From NCBI GenBank assembly GCA_001414345.1, contig LLCB01000080.1:124001-188000 (forward strand): DNA of 64,000 nucleotides, given 5' to 3'. The position numbers and the translations under genes were made by a program. Shown one piece after another: positions 13,316-24,382 of this stretch; position 1 is the first letter of the stretch; each line of letters begins with the position of its first letter. This stretch comes from Hymenoscyphus infarciens (Eukaryota > Ascomycota > Leotiomycetes > Helotiales > Helotiaceae). Below the pieces are notes generated by a model. That model ran no database searches, had not been told where the DNA came from, and saw only the letters and a list, made by a program, of their open reading frames with translations.

Positions 13316-14227
13316 CAGTGTTTTGGCTTTCCCCGCCTTGGTCAGCCTGGCACTCTAGAGAGGATAGGCTACCCCTCTCTATTAGGAAAGGAGAGGATAG
13401 GCTAATTTCACTTATAGGCTAGGCTGAATTAGGCAGAAGAGATACTAAATTTAGATAGGAGAGGTAAGAAAGACTAAAAGAGAGAGCTAGGTAAGAAGAG
13501 GTGCTAAGGAGAATAGGATAAGATAGGAAGTATATAAGTAAAAAATATTAAAATAAGTAAAAAGTAATAAAAAGTACTAATATTATAAACTAATTTAAGA
13601 AGTATTAAAAATAATAATATTATTAAATCTCTACTTCTCTTATAACTTTCAGTCTATAATAATCTACGCTTAGAGGTACTAAGTTGCCTCTATTATATTA
13701 GGAACTAGTTAAGGCTTAAATACTTCGTCCTAGGTATAATAATTATAGTAGAAGCGAAGCGACCCTCTATGAAAATCGGCTAAAAGCCCTAGTAGCCTAT
13801 AAAATCTATAGTAATTATTATACCTAGGACGAAGTACGAGAGCTTATAGAAGTAAACGGTACTAAATTAAGTGCTCTACTAGGTACTTGATTTACTATAG
13901 TAAAACCCCTGTTTTTAGGTACTAATTAGAGACTAATATTATATACTTTTCTTAGGTAGTACTAAATCTACTAATAATACTATAAATAATATATTTAAGG
14001 CTAGTATATACCTTGCCTAGCCTCCTCTATAGGCTAGGAAAGGCTACTCTAATACCTTAGATAAGAAAGAATAGATAGAATAAATTTCAGAAAAGGATTA
14101 AAGTAGCTAGAAGAAGTAATATATTAGAATAAGATTAGGTAGAATAGCCTTAAAATAGAGGTAGGAAGAAGAAGGATTATTAAGGAAGAATAGGATAATA
14201 GATTAGGCGGGGAGACCTAAAACACTA
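13316..14227 (+). mobile_element. hAT-like MITE, copy 2 (8-bp TSD TATGGGGT/TATAGGGT)
   Basis: The ends are CAGTGTTTTGGC and CCTAAAACACTA. The flanks are TATGGGGT (13308-13315) and TATAGGGT (14228-14235), the same 8-mer apart from one G-to-A change as RIP would cause. It is 912 bp, in the same family as copy 1 but inverted relative to it and at a different LTR position. The left terminus keeps unmutated CpA/TpG sites while the interior is RIP-mutated. It carries a 112-bp TA-flanked element. Confidence 0.85.
13723..13834. mobile_element. 112-bp TA-flanked MITE (RIP-mutated copy)
   Basis: The ends CTTCGTCCTAGG and CCTAGGACGAAG form an inverted repeat flanked by TA on both sides (13721-13722, 13835-13836). 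MITE copy 1 has the empty site (AAATATAAGAGC on the reverse strand), confirming the insertion and its 2-bp TA duplication. That duplication is the Tc1/mariner hallmark. A same-length, nearly unmutated copy lies at 52142-52253. Confidence 0.85.
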
Positions 14228-14504
14228 TATAGGGTTTCAGTAGTTGTTATCTTATATAGTCTGTTTTAGGAAGGTTATATAGGTTTAAGCTTTTGTATTA
14301 GCCGACGTATAACGTTGTTCGGTTTCGGACCCTTTTATACTATCCGAACCTCTTATATATAGTAGCCTACTTCTAGAGTAGAAGAGGGATAGTTTTTCCT
14401 TTTCTTCTATATTAGAGCCTAGTATTTATATACGTTATTCAGTCTCGAACGCACTCTTATATACCTCTTCTCCTATAGTATATATTTCGTACTATTATAC
14501 TTAG

Positions 14505-15600
14505 AATTATTAAGAAAATCGAGTAGCTTCTTTTTTATATAGGTATTACGACTCTTTCTACTAATAGACGAGCTTTTAAATCTAAGAGTTTTAATCTTAT
14601 TTAGTAGATTAGTAATTACTATATAATATTTAACGAATTTATAGTAGTATTTAAAAAGACCTAATTCTCTCTTAAGATTCGACAGTGTATTAGGCTATTT
14701 AATAGCTCTAATAGCTTCTACTTTATCTTCTATAATATATAGGCTATAGTAAGTAACCTAATACTCTAAAGCCTTTAGTCTAGGCTAAGCGAAATAGCAC
14801 TTTAGTAATAATAAGGTAATACTAGATTTATATAGTTATTTAAGAACTTAGAAAAGGTAGACAAGATAATAGTATTGTCTATAAAAACGTATACGAATTA
14901 CTATAATAGATTACTAAAGAGATTTTCTATATAATATTAAAAGAAGGATAAAGAGGTTACTAAACCTATTATACTAACTATAAGCTACTCTTAGCTATAG
15001 TATAAGATAATAAAGGTAGTTTTTTATCTATCTTTTAGTTTAATCTTTTACTAGAAGAAGCTTTTAGTTATATTTAGTACTAAGAATATTATAGCTCTAT
15101 ATATTACTTATAAGATATTATCTTAGTAAGGTAGAGACTATATATTTATATAGAGCTTAGTATTAACTCTTTAAAAGTTAACTACTATATAAGGTTTACT
15201 ATCTTACTATATAAGAAAGGCTAGTAATACTACTAGTGAAAGCTAATCTAAGAGAACTCTTTCTACTACTTTGATTTTAGTAAGAGGATTAATAATACTA
15301 TTAATAGCTTACTTATCTCTATAAGATATATTATAGAGAGCTTACTTTAAGTCCTTAATATTAACGCTATCTTAAAAGTTAATAGATATCTTAATTCTAT
15401 TATTAAAATATCTAAGCTTATTATAAAATAGCGAAGTGTTATTTTAAATAATACTACTTATTTTAAGTTAGTAATCTTCTCTCTAATATTTAGATATATT
15501 TGCTTTTAAGATATTAATAAGGTTAGGATTAGTAAAAAGAGGTTTAATAGAGGCTACTAGATAAGGCTATCTATTAGGTTACTTACTTTTAAGTTACTTA
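14505..15600 (-). mobile_element. RIP-degraded Gypsy element, reverse transcriptase part
   Basis: On the minus strand, the segment around 14750-14510 reads like the post-RT connection of Gypsy elements: a run resembling ELGLFKYYYKFVKYYIVIT, and then LLNKIKTLRFK. The segment upstream (minus 14900-15300) fits degraded RT palm with an IDNTIILS-like relic of the YIDD motif. It continues, across the inserted LTR element, into the RNase H/integrase half at 7976-9987. The upstream end of the element could not be placed. Confidence 0.65.
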
Positions 15601-18600
15601 AATATAGACGGAAGTCTTTTAAAAACGTTAGTTAGACTTAGATATACTATATAATTAGAGTCCTCTCTAGGAGCCTTTTTAAGCTATTCTAGAAACCCTA
15701 GAATTTAGCTTTTAATATTATAAATAGGCGTGTTTCTAAGGTTTATATATATTAGTAGCTTATTATTCTTATTAGTAATAATATACGCTAAGCTTTTATA
15801 AAAGCTAATCGCTATATCTTTCTAAGTATAAGATACGACGAGATACTCTTAAATATATACTAGTATAATATAGTATTTAACTTATATATTTATAGCTTTA
15901 AGAGGTTTAAGAATATAGGTCTCTATAGTATATATAGTTATATAAGCTTACTCTTTTACTACGTTATTAAAGTATATAATACGAAATTAATATTTATAAT
16001 ATTAAATATAGTTTATCTTAGTTAGGTTCTTCTATTATTAGAAATCTATATAGTTTAGCTTTAAGAACCTAGTATTAATAAGAATATTATAGCCTAGGTT
16101 CTCTATAACGTATACTTTAGCTATAAACGAAAAAACTACCTTATTTATAGAGTATAAGTAGAAGAGTAATTTAATAAAGTTTTAGCTTAAAAGGCTCTTC
16201 TCTACTTTATTTAAGTTTATAGTACTAGAGCTAATAGTTAGTATAATATTAGGGAAATATTTCTTAAGAATCTATAAGCTAATTAGACTAATCCCTAAGC
16301 TAGTATTAGAGTAGAATTCTATTAAGTAGCTACTAGAAGATTTTATTATATACTTAGTACTATTATAATACTTATATAAGGTACTATTAATAAAGTATAA
16401 GCTAGTTAGCTTTTTAATAACTACTAGAGGAACCTTCTTCTTTAATAGCTCTACTAGGGTTTTAAGCCTTTTCTTAAGTTAATTAGTATAAGATAGTTTA
16501 CTATAGAAGTTAATTTTATCTAGTAAGCTATCTACTTATATATTTTTATTTAGATTATCTAAAAGCGATTCATAGTTTATTAGAGATAGTAAAAGAGTTA
16601 TATTTAAAGCTACTAGAGAAAGAAGTAATACCTTAATATCTTTATTTAGAGTGTTTATAAGAGTAATTATAAAACTATTAATAATAGAGATAGTAATAAT
16701 ATTAGATATAATAGAAACTATCTTAGTTATTTTACTTATTTTAGTAAGAGGTTTATATCTTTTAATTGTTTTTAGGTTTTCGGTTTTTTTAGTCTCTTTT
16801 ATAATACTTAATAAGAGTGATAATAATATATAAATGTTCTATTATACTATACTATTAATATTAGATAATAGGGTTATAATAGAAGAAATTATAAGTAGTA
16901 CGCTACTCTAGAGCGACTACTAAAGTCGTTTTCTAAATTATTATTAGAATATAGATTAATTAGCTGATTTTCTTAGTTCTATAATATATTAACTTTATAG
17001 ATAGAAGCGAATTAGACGTAGGTCTGTTTATCTATAGAAATAAGGTTATTATTATTAGCTTTTATAAGGTATACTAGGACTATAAAAGCGATCTGTTTTT
17101 AATTATTTAGTATATTTAGTAAAACCTATAAGAGCTACTACTATTATTTAAAAGATAGTATACTTTAGAGATATTAGGCTATACTTCTAGAGATATACTA
17201 AGGCTACTAAGTAAGAAGAGGCTAACTGTTAAAGGCTTAAGAATATCCTAGTATAGGTATAAATTAGTTATATAGATTTAGCTATACGTTTTAGTAGCGA
17301 TTATCTATTCGATTTCCTCTAGGAAAACGTCGTTTATAGCTTTCTTAGTTATTTCGATTATCTCGATTATCTTAATTCTAATTATCTTAATTATCTCGAT
17401 TATCTTAATTAATTTAATTATCTTAATTATCTTAATTATTCTAGCTACTATTTTAGCGTAGGTAGTAATCGCGATTCTATTAGTTCTTAAGCTCTTTAAG
17501 TTTCTTTTCTTACTCTTTAACCTTAGTCTTCTTAGACTTAAACTATATATTAATTATTACTTAGAATTATTACTACTAGGTTTCGTATAAGGCTTTTAAG
17601 AAGCACTCTTACTAGAAACATCGAGTATAGAAGTAATCTAGAGTGTTATTATACTACTTTAGTAATATATTAGCTTAGAGAAAAGAGTCTAAATCCGAGT
17701 ATAGTTAATAGACTATTTAATCTTTAGTTATACTACTAGCTTCTATATATATAGCTTACTTTTTAGATAGGTATTTTCTTAGTAGTAATTCTTATTTATT
17801 CTTAAATTTAAACTTTATACTATTAGCTTCTTTTAATAATAATAATAGATCTTTCTAAAAGTATATAGTTATACGCTCTCTTTATTCTTTAAAGTCGTTT
17901 TAAAATAAGACGTGTATTTCTAGGAATAAGCTATTATACTATAATTAAGTATCTTCTTCTATAGCCTATAGTAAGAGAGCTAATACCTAGTAGTTATTAT
18001 AGCTTTAAATAAAGCTTTCTATCTAATTTAACTATAAAGTAACTAGCGTAGTACTGTTATACTTTAGATTATAAGCTTTAAGATATAGTACTTATAGCTT
18101 ATATTAGTTCTCTTAGAAATCATTTTAGTAATAGTTTTAATTAGCTAGAGAATAACTATTCCTAGAAGTAGAAGCTATAATAATTAAGCTATCTTAAAAG
18201 CGACTTAGAAGTGCTTTAAAGTTTACTTATAAAGCTATAAGTAAGGCTAGCTTTCTAGTATTTATAACCGTTTTAGCTTCTATATCTTAGCGTTCTTTAA
18301 TATCTATTAGATCTAAAATATCTATAGTATCTTCTTCGTCGTTATTAGTAATTATACTAGTTAGAATTAGAAACTTATTTAATAACGTAGAGTTCTTTAC
18401 TATAACATATCTAATTAAAGTAGCGTCTTTTTACTATAAGTATCGTATATATAGATTATTAGCTAGTTCTTATCTTAGTACCTAGCTACCTTAGTCTTAT
18501 TCTCTCTACTAATTCAATATATTATTATCTAATTATAAGAGACTACTTTAGTCTTATCCTCTTAGCTAATTTAATATATTATTATCTAAGTATAGAGAAG

Positions 18601-21310
18601 TAAGAAAGTATAAGAATTATACTTTGTTATAGATATATCTAAAAGAGTTTCTTATACTAATCTAAGAAAGAGGAAAGGTAAAAAGGTTAACTTTAGAGGT
18701 AAGTATTTAGTTTAGTATTATCTCGAAGTCTTATAGAGCTTAGGTCGTTACTACTAGTTTAAAGGTTACGACGTTAGAACGAAAAGTATAAGTAGTAAAG
18801 GTACTCTTACTAAAGGTACTAGTAGTAAGTAGTAGTAGTACGCTATTTAAAGCTATAGAGAAAGCTAGAGAAGGTAATACTAATAGAATACTTCGAAATA
18901 TTATAAAGACTAGGTCGTTAAGTCTTAATTAGTTAAAGAGAGTAGTCTTATCTCTAGTGCCTTCCTAAGTAGTATAGGTGGTTACTCTTACCTAAGGCGT
19001 CTTAAGGTTAGATACTTCTACTTCTAGGTTAATAGATTAAGGAAGATATAAAAAAGCTAGTAGAGGATTTAAGAGGCTTTAAGAGTAGCGAAGAAAAGAG
19101 AATAGAATTAAATCCTAAGCTTCTACGACAGGTAGAGGTGTTAGACTTACTATAATATCTAGGACTTCTAGGACTTCTAATACTTCTAAGGCTTCTAGTA
19201 AAGGTCTCTCGAATAGTAGAGTTAGCGCCTTTATAAATCTACTATTTATTCGATATTAACCGTTCTCGTTATATATTCTAATACTAAGAGATTTAATACT
19301 CTTGTTTCTTAGTATATAGGTTATAGTCTATAGAGTAGAGTAAATTAAAGTATAGAAGAGTAGTATCTTACGTTATACTTACTACTAATTAAGCTTTTCG
19401 AGAGACGGTTACACGCTTTATATAGAGTTATACTAGTATAAGCTAGTATTCGATTTAAGTATATAAGTATAAGATTATAATAGAGGCGAGAAGTAGAAGT
19501 AAGAATTAGTAGATATACGATAGAGCGTGTATAAAAGCGTAAGAGTTTGTTATTTAATAGAGGCTTATCTAGAATCGAATTATAGTATTACTACTATATT
19601 ATAGAATAGTTATATTAAACGTAGTTTTATTATCTTATCTTAGTTAAGGCTTAAAAGAAAGGTAGATTTAATATAATTAATTATATAGTATATAAAACGT
19701 CTAAAGAGAGAAGAGAGTATAAGGCGCTCGAAGCTATCTATAGGTTCCTCTGTCTATTAGCGCTAAGAGTCACGTGGTGCACCCTATAACAAGTACTATA
19801 TTTTTACCTATATAGAGTCTTTTAATTTATTTTATACTAAGTACTACTTCTACTAAGTTACTAAACTTATTAACTCTATAAGCTATATATTCTAGAATAG
19901 AAAGACTATTATCTAACTTCTATCTATTATTAAATATATATATTTTAGACTAGAATCTTAATAGATAATACTTCGTTTTAGTAAAACTATTCTAGTATTA
20001 TTACTTAACCTAGTTATATAATATAGAGTATACTTTAAGTAGAATATTATCTCTAAGGTTATTAAGATATTAAATAAGAGTACAAAAGGCCTTATATTTA
20101 GTAAAGTATATAAGAAGGTTATAAGAGGTAATAAGATTTATAAATAAAACCTCTAAAGTATTAGAATTAATAGTCGAGCACTTATTATTAAAGTTAGAAT
20201 AGATTATATATATAATCTTATATCTTTTTTAAGGGTTTTAGTAGACTATATTTATAGCTTCTTTAATACTAATTTATCTCTTTTTAGTAGTCTTTTAATA
20301 TAGAGTTTTAATATTAATTCTATAATTCTTAAGAAAGTAAGTAGCTATGATTTTAGTACTACTATTTATAATATATCTCTTAATATAGTACTTATAATAC
20401 TACTTCTAGTAGCTAGTAGATTTATTACTAAGAAATTAGTAAGCTAATTATATTATTAGATTTAAGGGTTTTTTATATATAAACTATCTTATAATTCTTA
20501 TTAATTATATAAAGCTAAATATAACTAGTTTAAGGTCTTTTAATAGGCTTTTTCAGGATTTAAAACACTTCTTATAAATCTAAATAAAGCGTACTTATAT
20601 TAGTTACTATTAGCTTAGTTTTAAAGAGGTTCTTCTAGAAGCTTAAAGTACTTAAATAAGACGAAATAGGTAATATTAGTAGTAATTTTAGAGGAACGTA
20701 ATACTAAGAGCTTAATACCTAAGAAGATATAGTAAATTAGTAAAAAGTAAGATATAGAGGTAATAAATAAAGAATAAAATTATAGAAGTAATTAAAAGAA
20801 CTGAAGTTATTAAACTTTTAAAGTGTTAATAGTAGTAGTAAGAGTTATAATTTTTTAGTAACTAGTACTAAAAAGAGGTAGATAATAATCATAGAGCGAC
20901 TTTAAGATAGATATAAAGAATAAAGATAGAAAACTTTTTAGAAGAAAAGAGAGAGCCTTTTAAGAACCTTTTTTATATTTAAAGTAATTATAATTAATAC
21001 TCTTTAATCTATAAATAATTAAGATATGTTTTAACTAATTATAGTATAGTATACTAGAATATATATTAAAGCTAAATTAAATATCTAAAGTCTATTATCT
21101 TTAGAGTATAATTAAAAATTATCTATATTATAGAATTAAGTTTTAATTATATTATTAGAAAGCTCTAATTTAAAGCTTTCTTTTAAGCTTATATATATAT
21201 TAATCGAATAAAAATTAAGTATATAAGACCTTATTTAAATAAATAAAATCGTTTTATAGAGATATATATAAATTTTAGCTAGAGTAGTATAAAATCTAAA
21301 TTTTTTAAAT
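15601..21310. other. RIP-mutated AT-rich block, identity unresolved
   Basis: About 5.7 kb of TA-rich sequence with no surviving gene. The one open stretch (16651-16833, plus) encodes an Ile/Leu/Val run produced by base composition. It contains a 9-bp tandem array (17356-17441), a short local duplication around 18480-18610, and a somewhat less AT-rich patch around 18600-19790. No transposon domain was recognised. Confidence 0.55.
17356..17441. repeat. 9-bp tandem repeat (ATTATCTTA/ATTATCTCG)
   Basis: About nine imperfect 9-bp units run in a row, differing mainly by CG/TA changes as expected from RIP of a CG-containing unit. Confidence 0.7.
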
Positions 21311-21838
21311 ATCGATTTAGTTAATCTTTATATATAATTAAAAAGTAAAATTTAATAAATTTAATATACTAATCTATTATATTATAACTTTTAATCTAAG
21401 ATTATTATTATTAAATTAGTACTTAGTATTAATAGAAACATATCTAAGAATCTATCTTATATAGGCTATATTTATCACTTTATATTACTTAAGTCAGTTT
21501 AAGAGCTATTTATATAATTCTTTTTTTAAAATACTCTCTTTAAATAGATCTATAATTCTAGCTATTTAGTACTATATTTTCTATACTATATATTATACTA
21601 TATAGTTTTAAAAGATAAGGCTAAAAAGAAGTAGAGTTAAAATCCAAGGTAAAAAGCTTAAATATTTAAGCTTAGTAATACTACGATATTATTATAATAT
21701 TAATTAAAATACTAATAATATAAAAGATAATATTATTAGATATCGTAGTATTTAAATAGTATAAATAGTACGTATTAAAGTAGTTTTCTAATAATATATC
21801 GTAGTAGTATAATATTATAAATACTATCGACTATACTA
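21311..21838 (+). mobile_element. Degraded, left-truncated copy of the hAT-like element at 45538-46289
   Basis: This stretch aligns along its length with the right two-thirds of the 45538-46289 element, including the shared AAAAGCTTAAATATT segment and the right terminus. The terminus reads ACTATCGACTATACTA here and ACTATCGACCACACTA there, that is, C-to-T RIP changes. No left terminus was found, so the copy is truncated or too mutated. Confidence 0.7.
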
Positions 21839-22451
21839 GTTATAGTACTCTATAATATATATACGAACCCTCTTCTTCTTATCTCTCTCTTATATATTTT
21901 CTAGATTAGTTCTTATTCCTTCTTTATAAAGAATATAGTCTTAAGCCTATAAAGTAGGATTAATATATACTTCGTTTATAAAGAAGATAAAGTACTAAAA
22001 ACCGTCTATCTTTTTACTCTTATATAAACTACTATACTATATTTATTCTCTCTTATTTTTTAGTAAAATAATCTTCTTAATAAAGGCTTATTTAAAGTAC
22101 TAAGCTTCTTAAGTATACTAGATAAGCTTCTTATGAAGTTAGCGTTTCTAAGTAAGTAGGTTATAGTAATCTATCTAAGCCTTATAAAGCTAATCTCGAA
22201 CTAGGTTATACGTTAGTGAAATAAGCATTTCGTAGGTCTTTTTAGTAATCTTTAAGTACTTACTAGTATACTATAACATCTTCTAGTGTCTCCTCTTAGT
22301 AGAAGAGCTAAGTTAGCTATACTCTTTAGTCTATTATTTACCTATTATAAGAGAGGGTGCTACGTAGCGAGAAATAGAGGTAACGGTTTTGGTAGCTCGG
22401 TTCTCCTTTAGTTCTTTGAAGAATTCGATTTTAGTAGGTGTATTATAATCG
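21839..22451. other. AT-rich to gene-island transition
   Basis: TA-rich sequence grades into normal-composition DNA around 22350-22480. No gene is visible. The boundary falls within or just past the 3' end of the kinase gene, so that gene's C-terminal codons may be affected by RIP leakage. Confidence 0.6.
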
Positions 22452-24080
22452 CTAGGTCTTAAAGGACCAGGAGGAGGAGTAGTAGGCCCTTAGGACCTTG
22501 TAAAGGGGGTGTTTTTGTCTATAGTAGTAAAAGAGGTAAATTATTAAAGGTGTTGATGTTGGTGCATAGGCCGTCTCACGAGTTCGGACACCCCCTGGTG
22601 CACTTTCGATTTTTGCGAGTTGTTCTTGACTCAAGACCTGGCCCACCAAACTTTGTTGGATAGCTGTAGCTTCAGCGGCGATTATACCAAGCTCAATTGC
22701 ACTGGGCCTATGCTGTGGATCGAATGATAAACATCGCGATAAAACGGTGCTTAGCCTTTTGGAATATATGCTTGGAAGTGGAGGTATAGCCTGTTCGGGG
22801 GAGGTTCGTCGGAAATAATAGGGAAGTTCGAAGCTGCAGAGCTCGTATATAGTCACTGTTATTGTTTGTTAGCATATATTGTAAAAGACCCTGGGTTCGT
22901 TTTTCCAAGCAAGACTTCTCCTTTTATTGTCATGAGCTTTCTCAGGCGACTATAAATGTTGCCCGAAAAAACCCAGAAGAATAAGAAGCCGAAGTTCTTG
23001 ATTCTTCTAAGCCCTTTTACACAACACTTTATAGTGTCCTAGAATCAGTGAGGTAATAGGGAGGGGTGCCTGTGGAATAGAACCTGGAACTCCATTTTCC
23101 CAAACACAATATCCACTCACAACCGAAGGAGTAAATATCACATTCAGTTGTCCAGCAAATTGGTCCATTGTCTCTGTTTATTTCCTAAATCCTTCTTATA
23201 AGCAGATCTTGTCATATGGGCCGCATTCCGCTTACAGGAGGTGTATAAACACGGGTCCCAAGGTATGAAGTTGGCTCTGCGTCAGGAAGCGTAGTGATGC
23301 TCAATCCAAAGTCTGCAAGTTTGACTGCATCGAGGGCCGTTTCGGATGCCGACGCTAAGAGTACTATTCCTCGTCAATAAATAAGCTTGCCAACAATAGG
23401 TGTGAGTTGACTTACTATTTCCTGGCTTGATATCTCTATGAATGACAGGACCTCGCTCTAGCTTTTGTTCCACATCCATTCCCGAAGCCTGATCTTGAAC
23501 GAGGGGAAAATGACAATACTCCAAGGCTGAGGCAATCTGGGTGATAATGTTCCATACATAGTCTTCCTCTACATATCTAAGGCGGACATTAGAACTGATG
23601 AATCAAATCGGAATCGTGATGTACGTACTCAAGCTTCGGCGCTCGTCGGGCTATGAGCTCTTTCAAACTTCCGTGCTCACAGTAATCCATCGAAAGCTTT
23701 ATCTTGCACAGAATGGGTGTTCGATAAACTGTTGTTGAGCTTTTGTAACCAACAATATTCTGATGATTTAAAGACTTTAATATAGTGCATTCTCTCTCGG
23801 CATATTTCATTTCGTTGCTGTGGGGGGCACACTTGACTGTTTTGCGTGCAATTACCTATAAGAGGTAAGCACACATGTATAATGAAGTGCCACAAGACCT
23901 CACCTGTCCATTCTCATCATATTTTGCTTTGAACTTGCCTTGTGCCCCACGGATCCCCAAGAAGTCCCTGGGTCGAATTCGTTGAATAAAAACACCGTCT
24001 TGCTCATCGTACTCAATTGTCAGTACTCTGCTTTGTGCTTGTACTTTCTCTTTCCATGGCAATTTCCAGCGGAAAGACAT
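22452..24080 (-). CDS. Ser/Thr protein kinase, NIMA-related-like
   Basis: A six-exon model: 24080-23904, 23855-23629, 23576-23416, 23363-23236, 23184-23121 and 22855-22452, giving 386 residues. All junctions are GT/AG and in phase. Kinase motifs occur in order: a Gly-rich loop (about 42-48), Lys64 in VIARK, HRDIKPGN (181-188), DFG (206-208), PPE as the APE motif (231-232) and DIYSFG (247-252). Catalytic residues are intact, so it should be active. The HQNIVGY and YVWNIITQI segments and the acidic insert before HRD suggest the NEK/NIMA group. Four introns are 48-53 bp; the last (22856-23120) is 265 bp, so an unseen small exon is possible. The C-terminal ~30 residues reach the AT-rich boundary and may be mis-modelled. 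It is divergent from the HeLo-pseudokinase gene across about 300 bp. Confidence 0.75.
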
Positions 24081-24382
24081 TTCGAAGTCTCCAAAAATGT
24101 AGGAGGACCGAAGAACGAAGGAGAATATAATTGTCACAATGTATCTTCGTGGGTACAAGAGAAATTTACACGAGGGAGTGCCTGGGAGGATGCCACACGG
24201 TACCTACCTATACATGGGACGTCATTCCGGGCCCCGCCGCCCACGAGTCACCCTCAACAAAACGCCACAGTGAGAGACGGGAGACCTGTACTACTTAGAG
24301 TATCGATATCCTCCACTGGCAAACATCCCTTTCTCCATTCTCACAAATATCCACGAGCAGAACAGGAAACGCGACGACTTCA
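24081..24382. promoter_or_regulatory. Shared divergent promoter region, kinase / HeLo-pseudokinase
   Basis: Only 302 bp separate the two divergent start codons, so the genes probably share control sequences. I saw no clear TATA box. A short ORF overlapping it on the plus strand is a shadow. Confidence 0.45.

Larger units (their letters stand above)
9992..14499 (+). mobile_element. Non-autonomous LTR retrotransposon, TSD CTTAG, nested in Gypsy
   Basis: Two LTRs (9992-11528 and 13265-14499) begin TATAATAG or TGTAATAGCATGC and end TTCGTACTATTATA. Removing the inserted MITEs leaves 313 and 315 bp, so they match in length. The 5-bp repeat CTTAG sits at 9987-9991 and 14500-14504. A purine tract (AAGGGAGGGGGA) precedes the 3' LTR, giving plus orientation. 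The internal region (11529-13264) has no recognisable pol, so the element is non-autonomous. Its 5' leader resembles that of the larger element starting at 60523. It interrupts a minus-strand Gypsy element. Confidence 0.85.
13265..14499 (+). repeat. 3' LTR of the nested element, interrupted by a MITE
   Basis: The LTR begins TGTAATAGCATGC at 13265, directly after the polypurine tract. It is interrupted at 13315 by a 912-bp MITE, resumes at 14228/14236, and ends at 14499, where CTTAG follows. Its first 50 bases are much less RIP-mutated than those of the 5' LTR, although two LTRs of one insertion start identical. Confidence 0.85.

Noticed and set aside
16651..16833. Hydrophobic 60-residue ORF resembling a membrane protein
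   Set aside because: Ile/Leu/Val runs are a by-product of ATA/TTA-rich RIP sequence.
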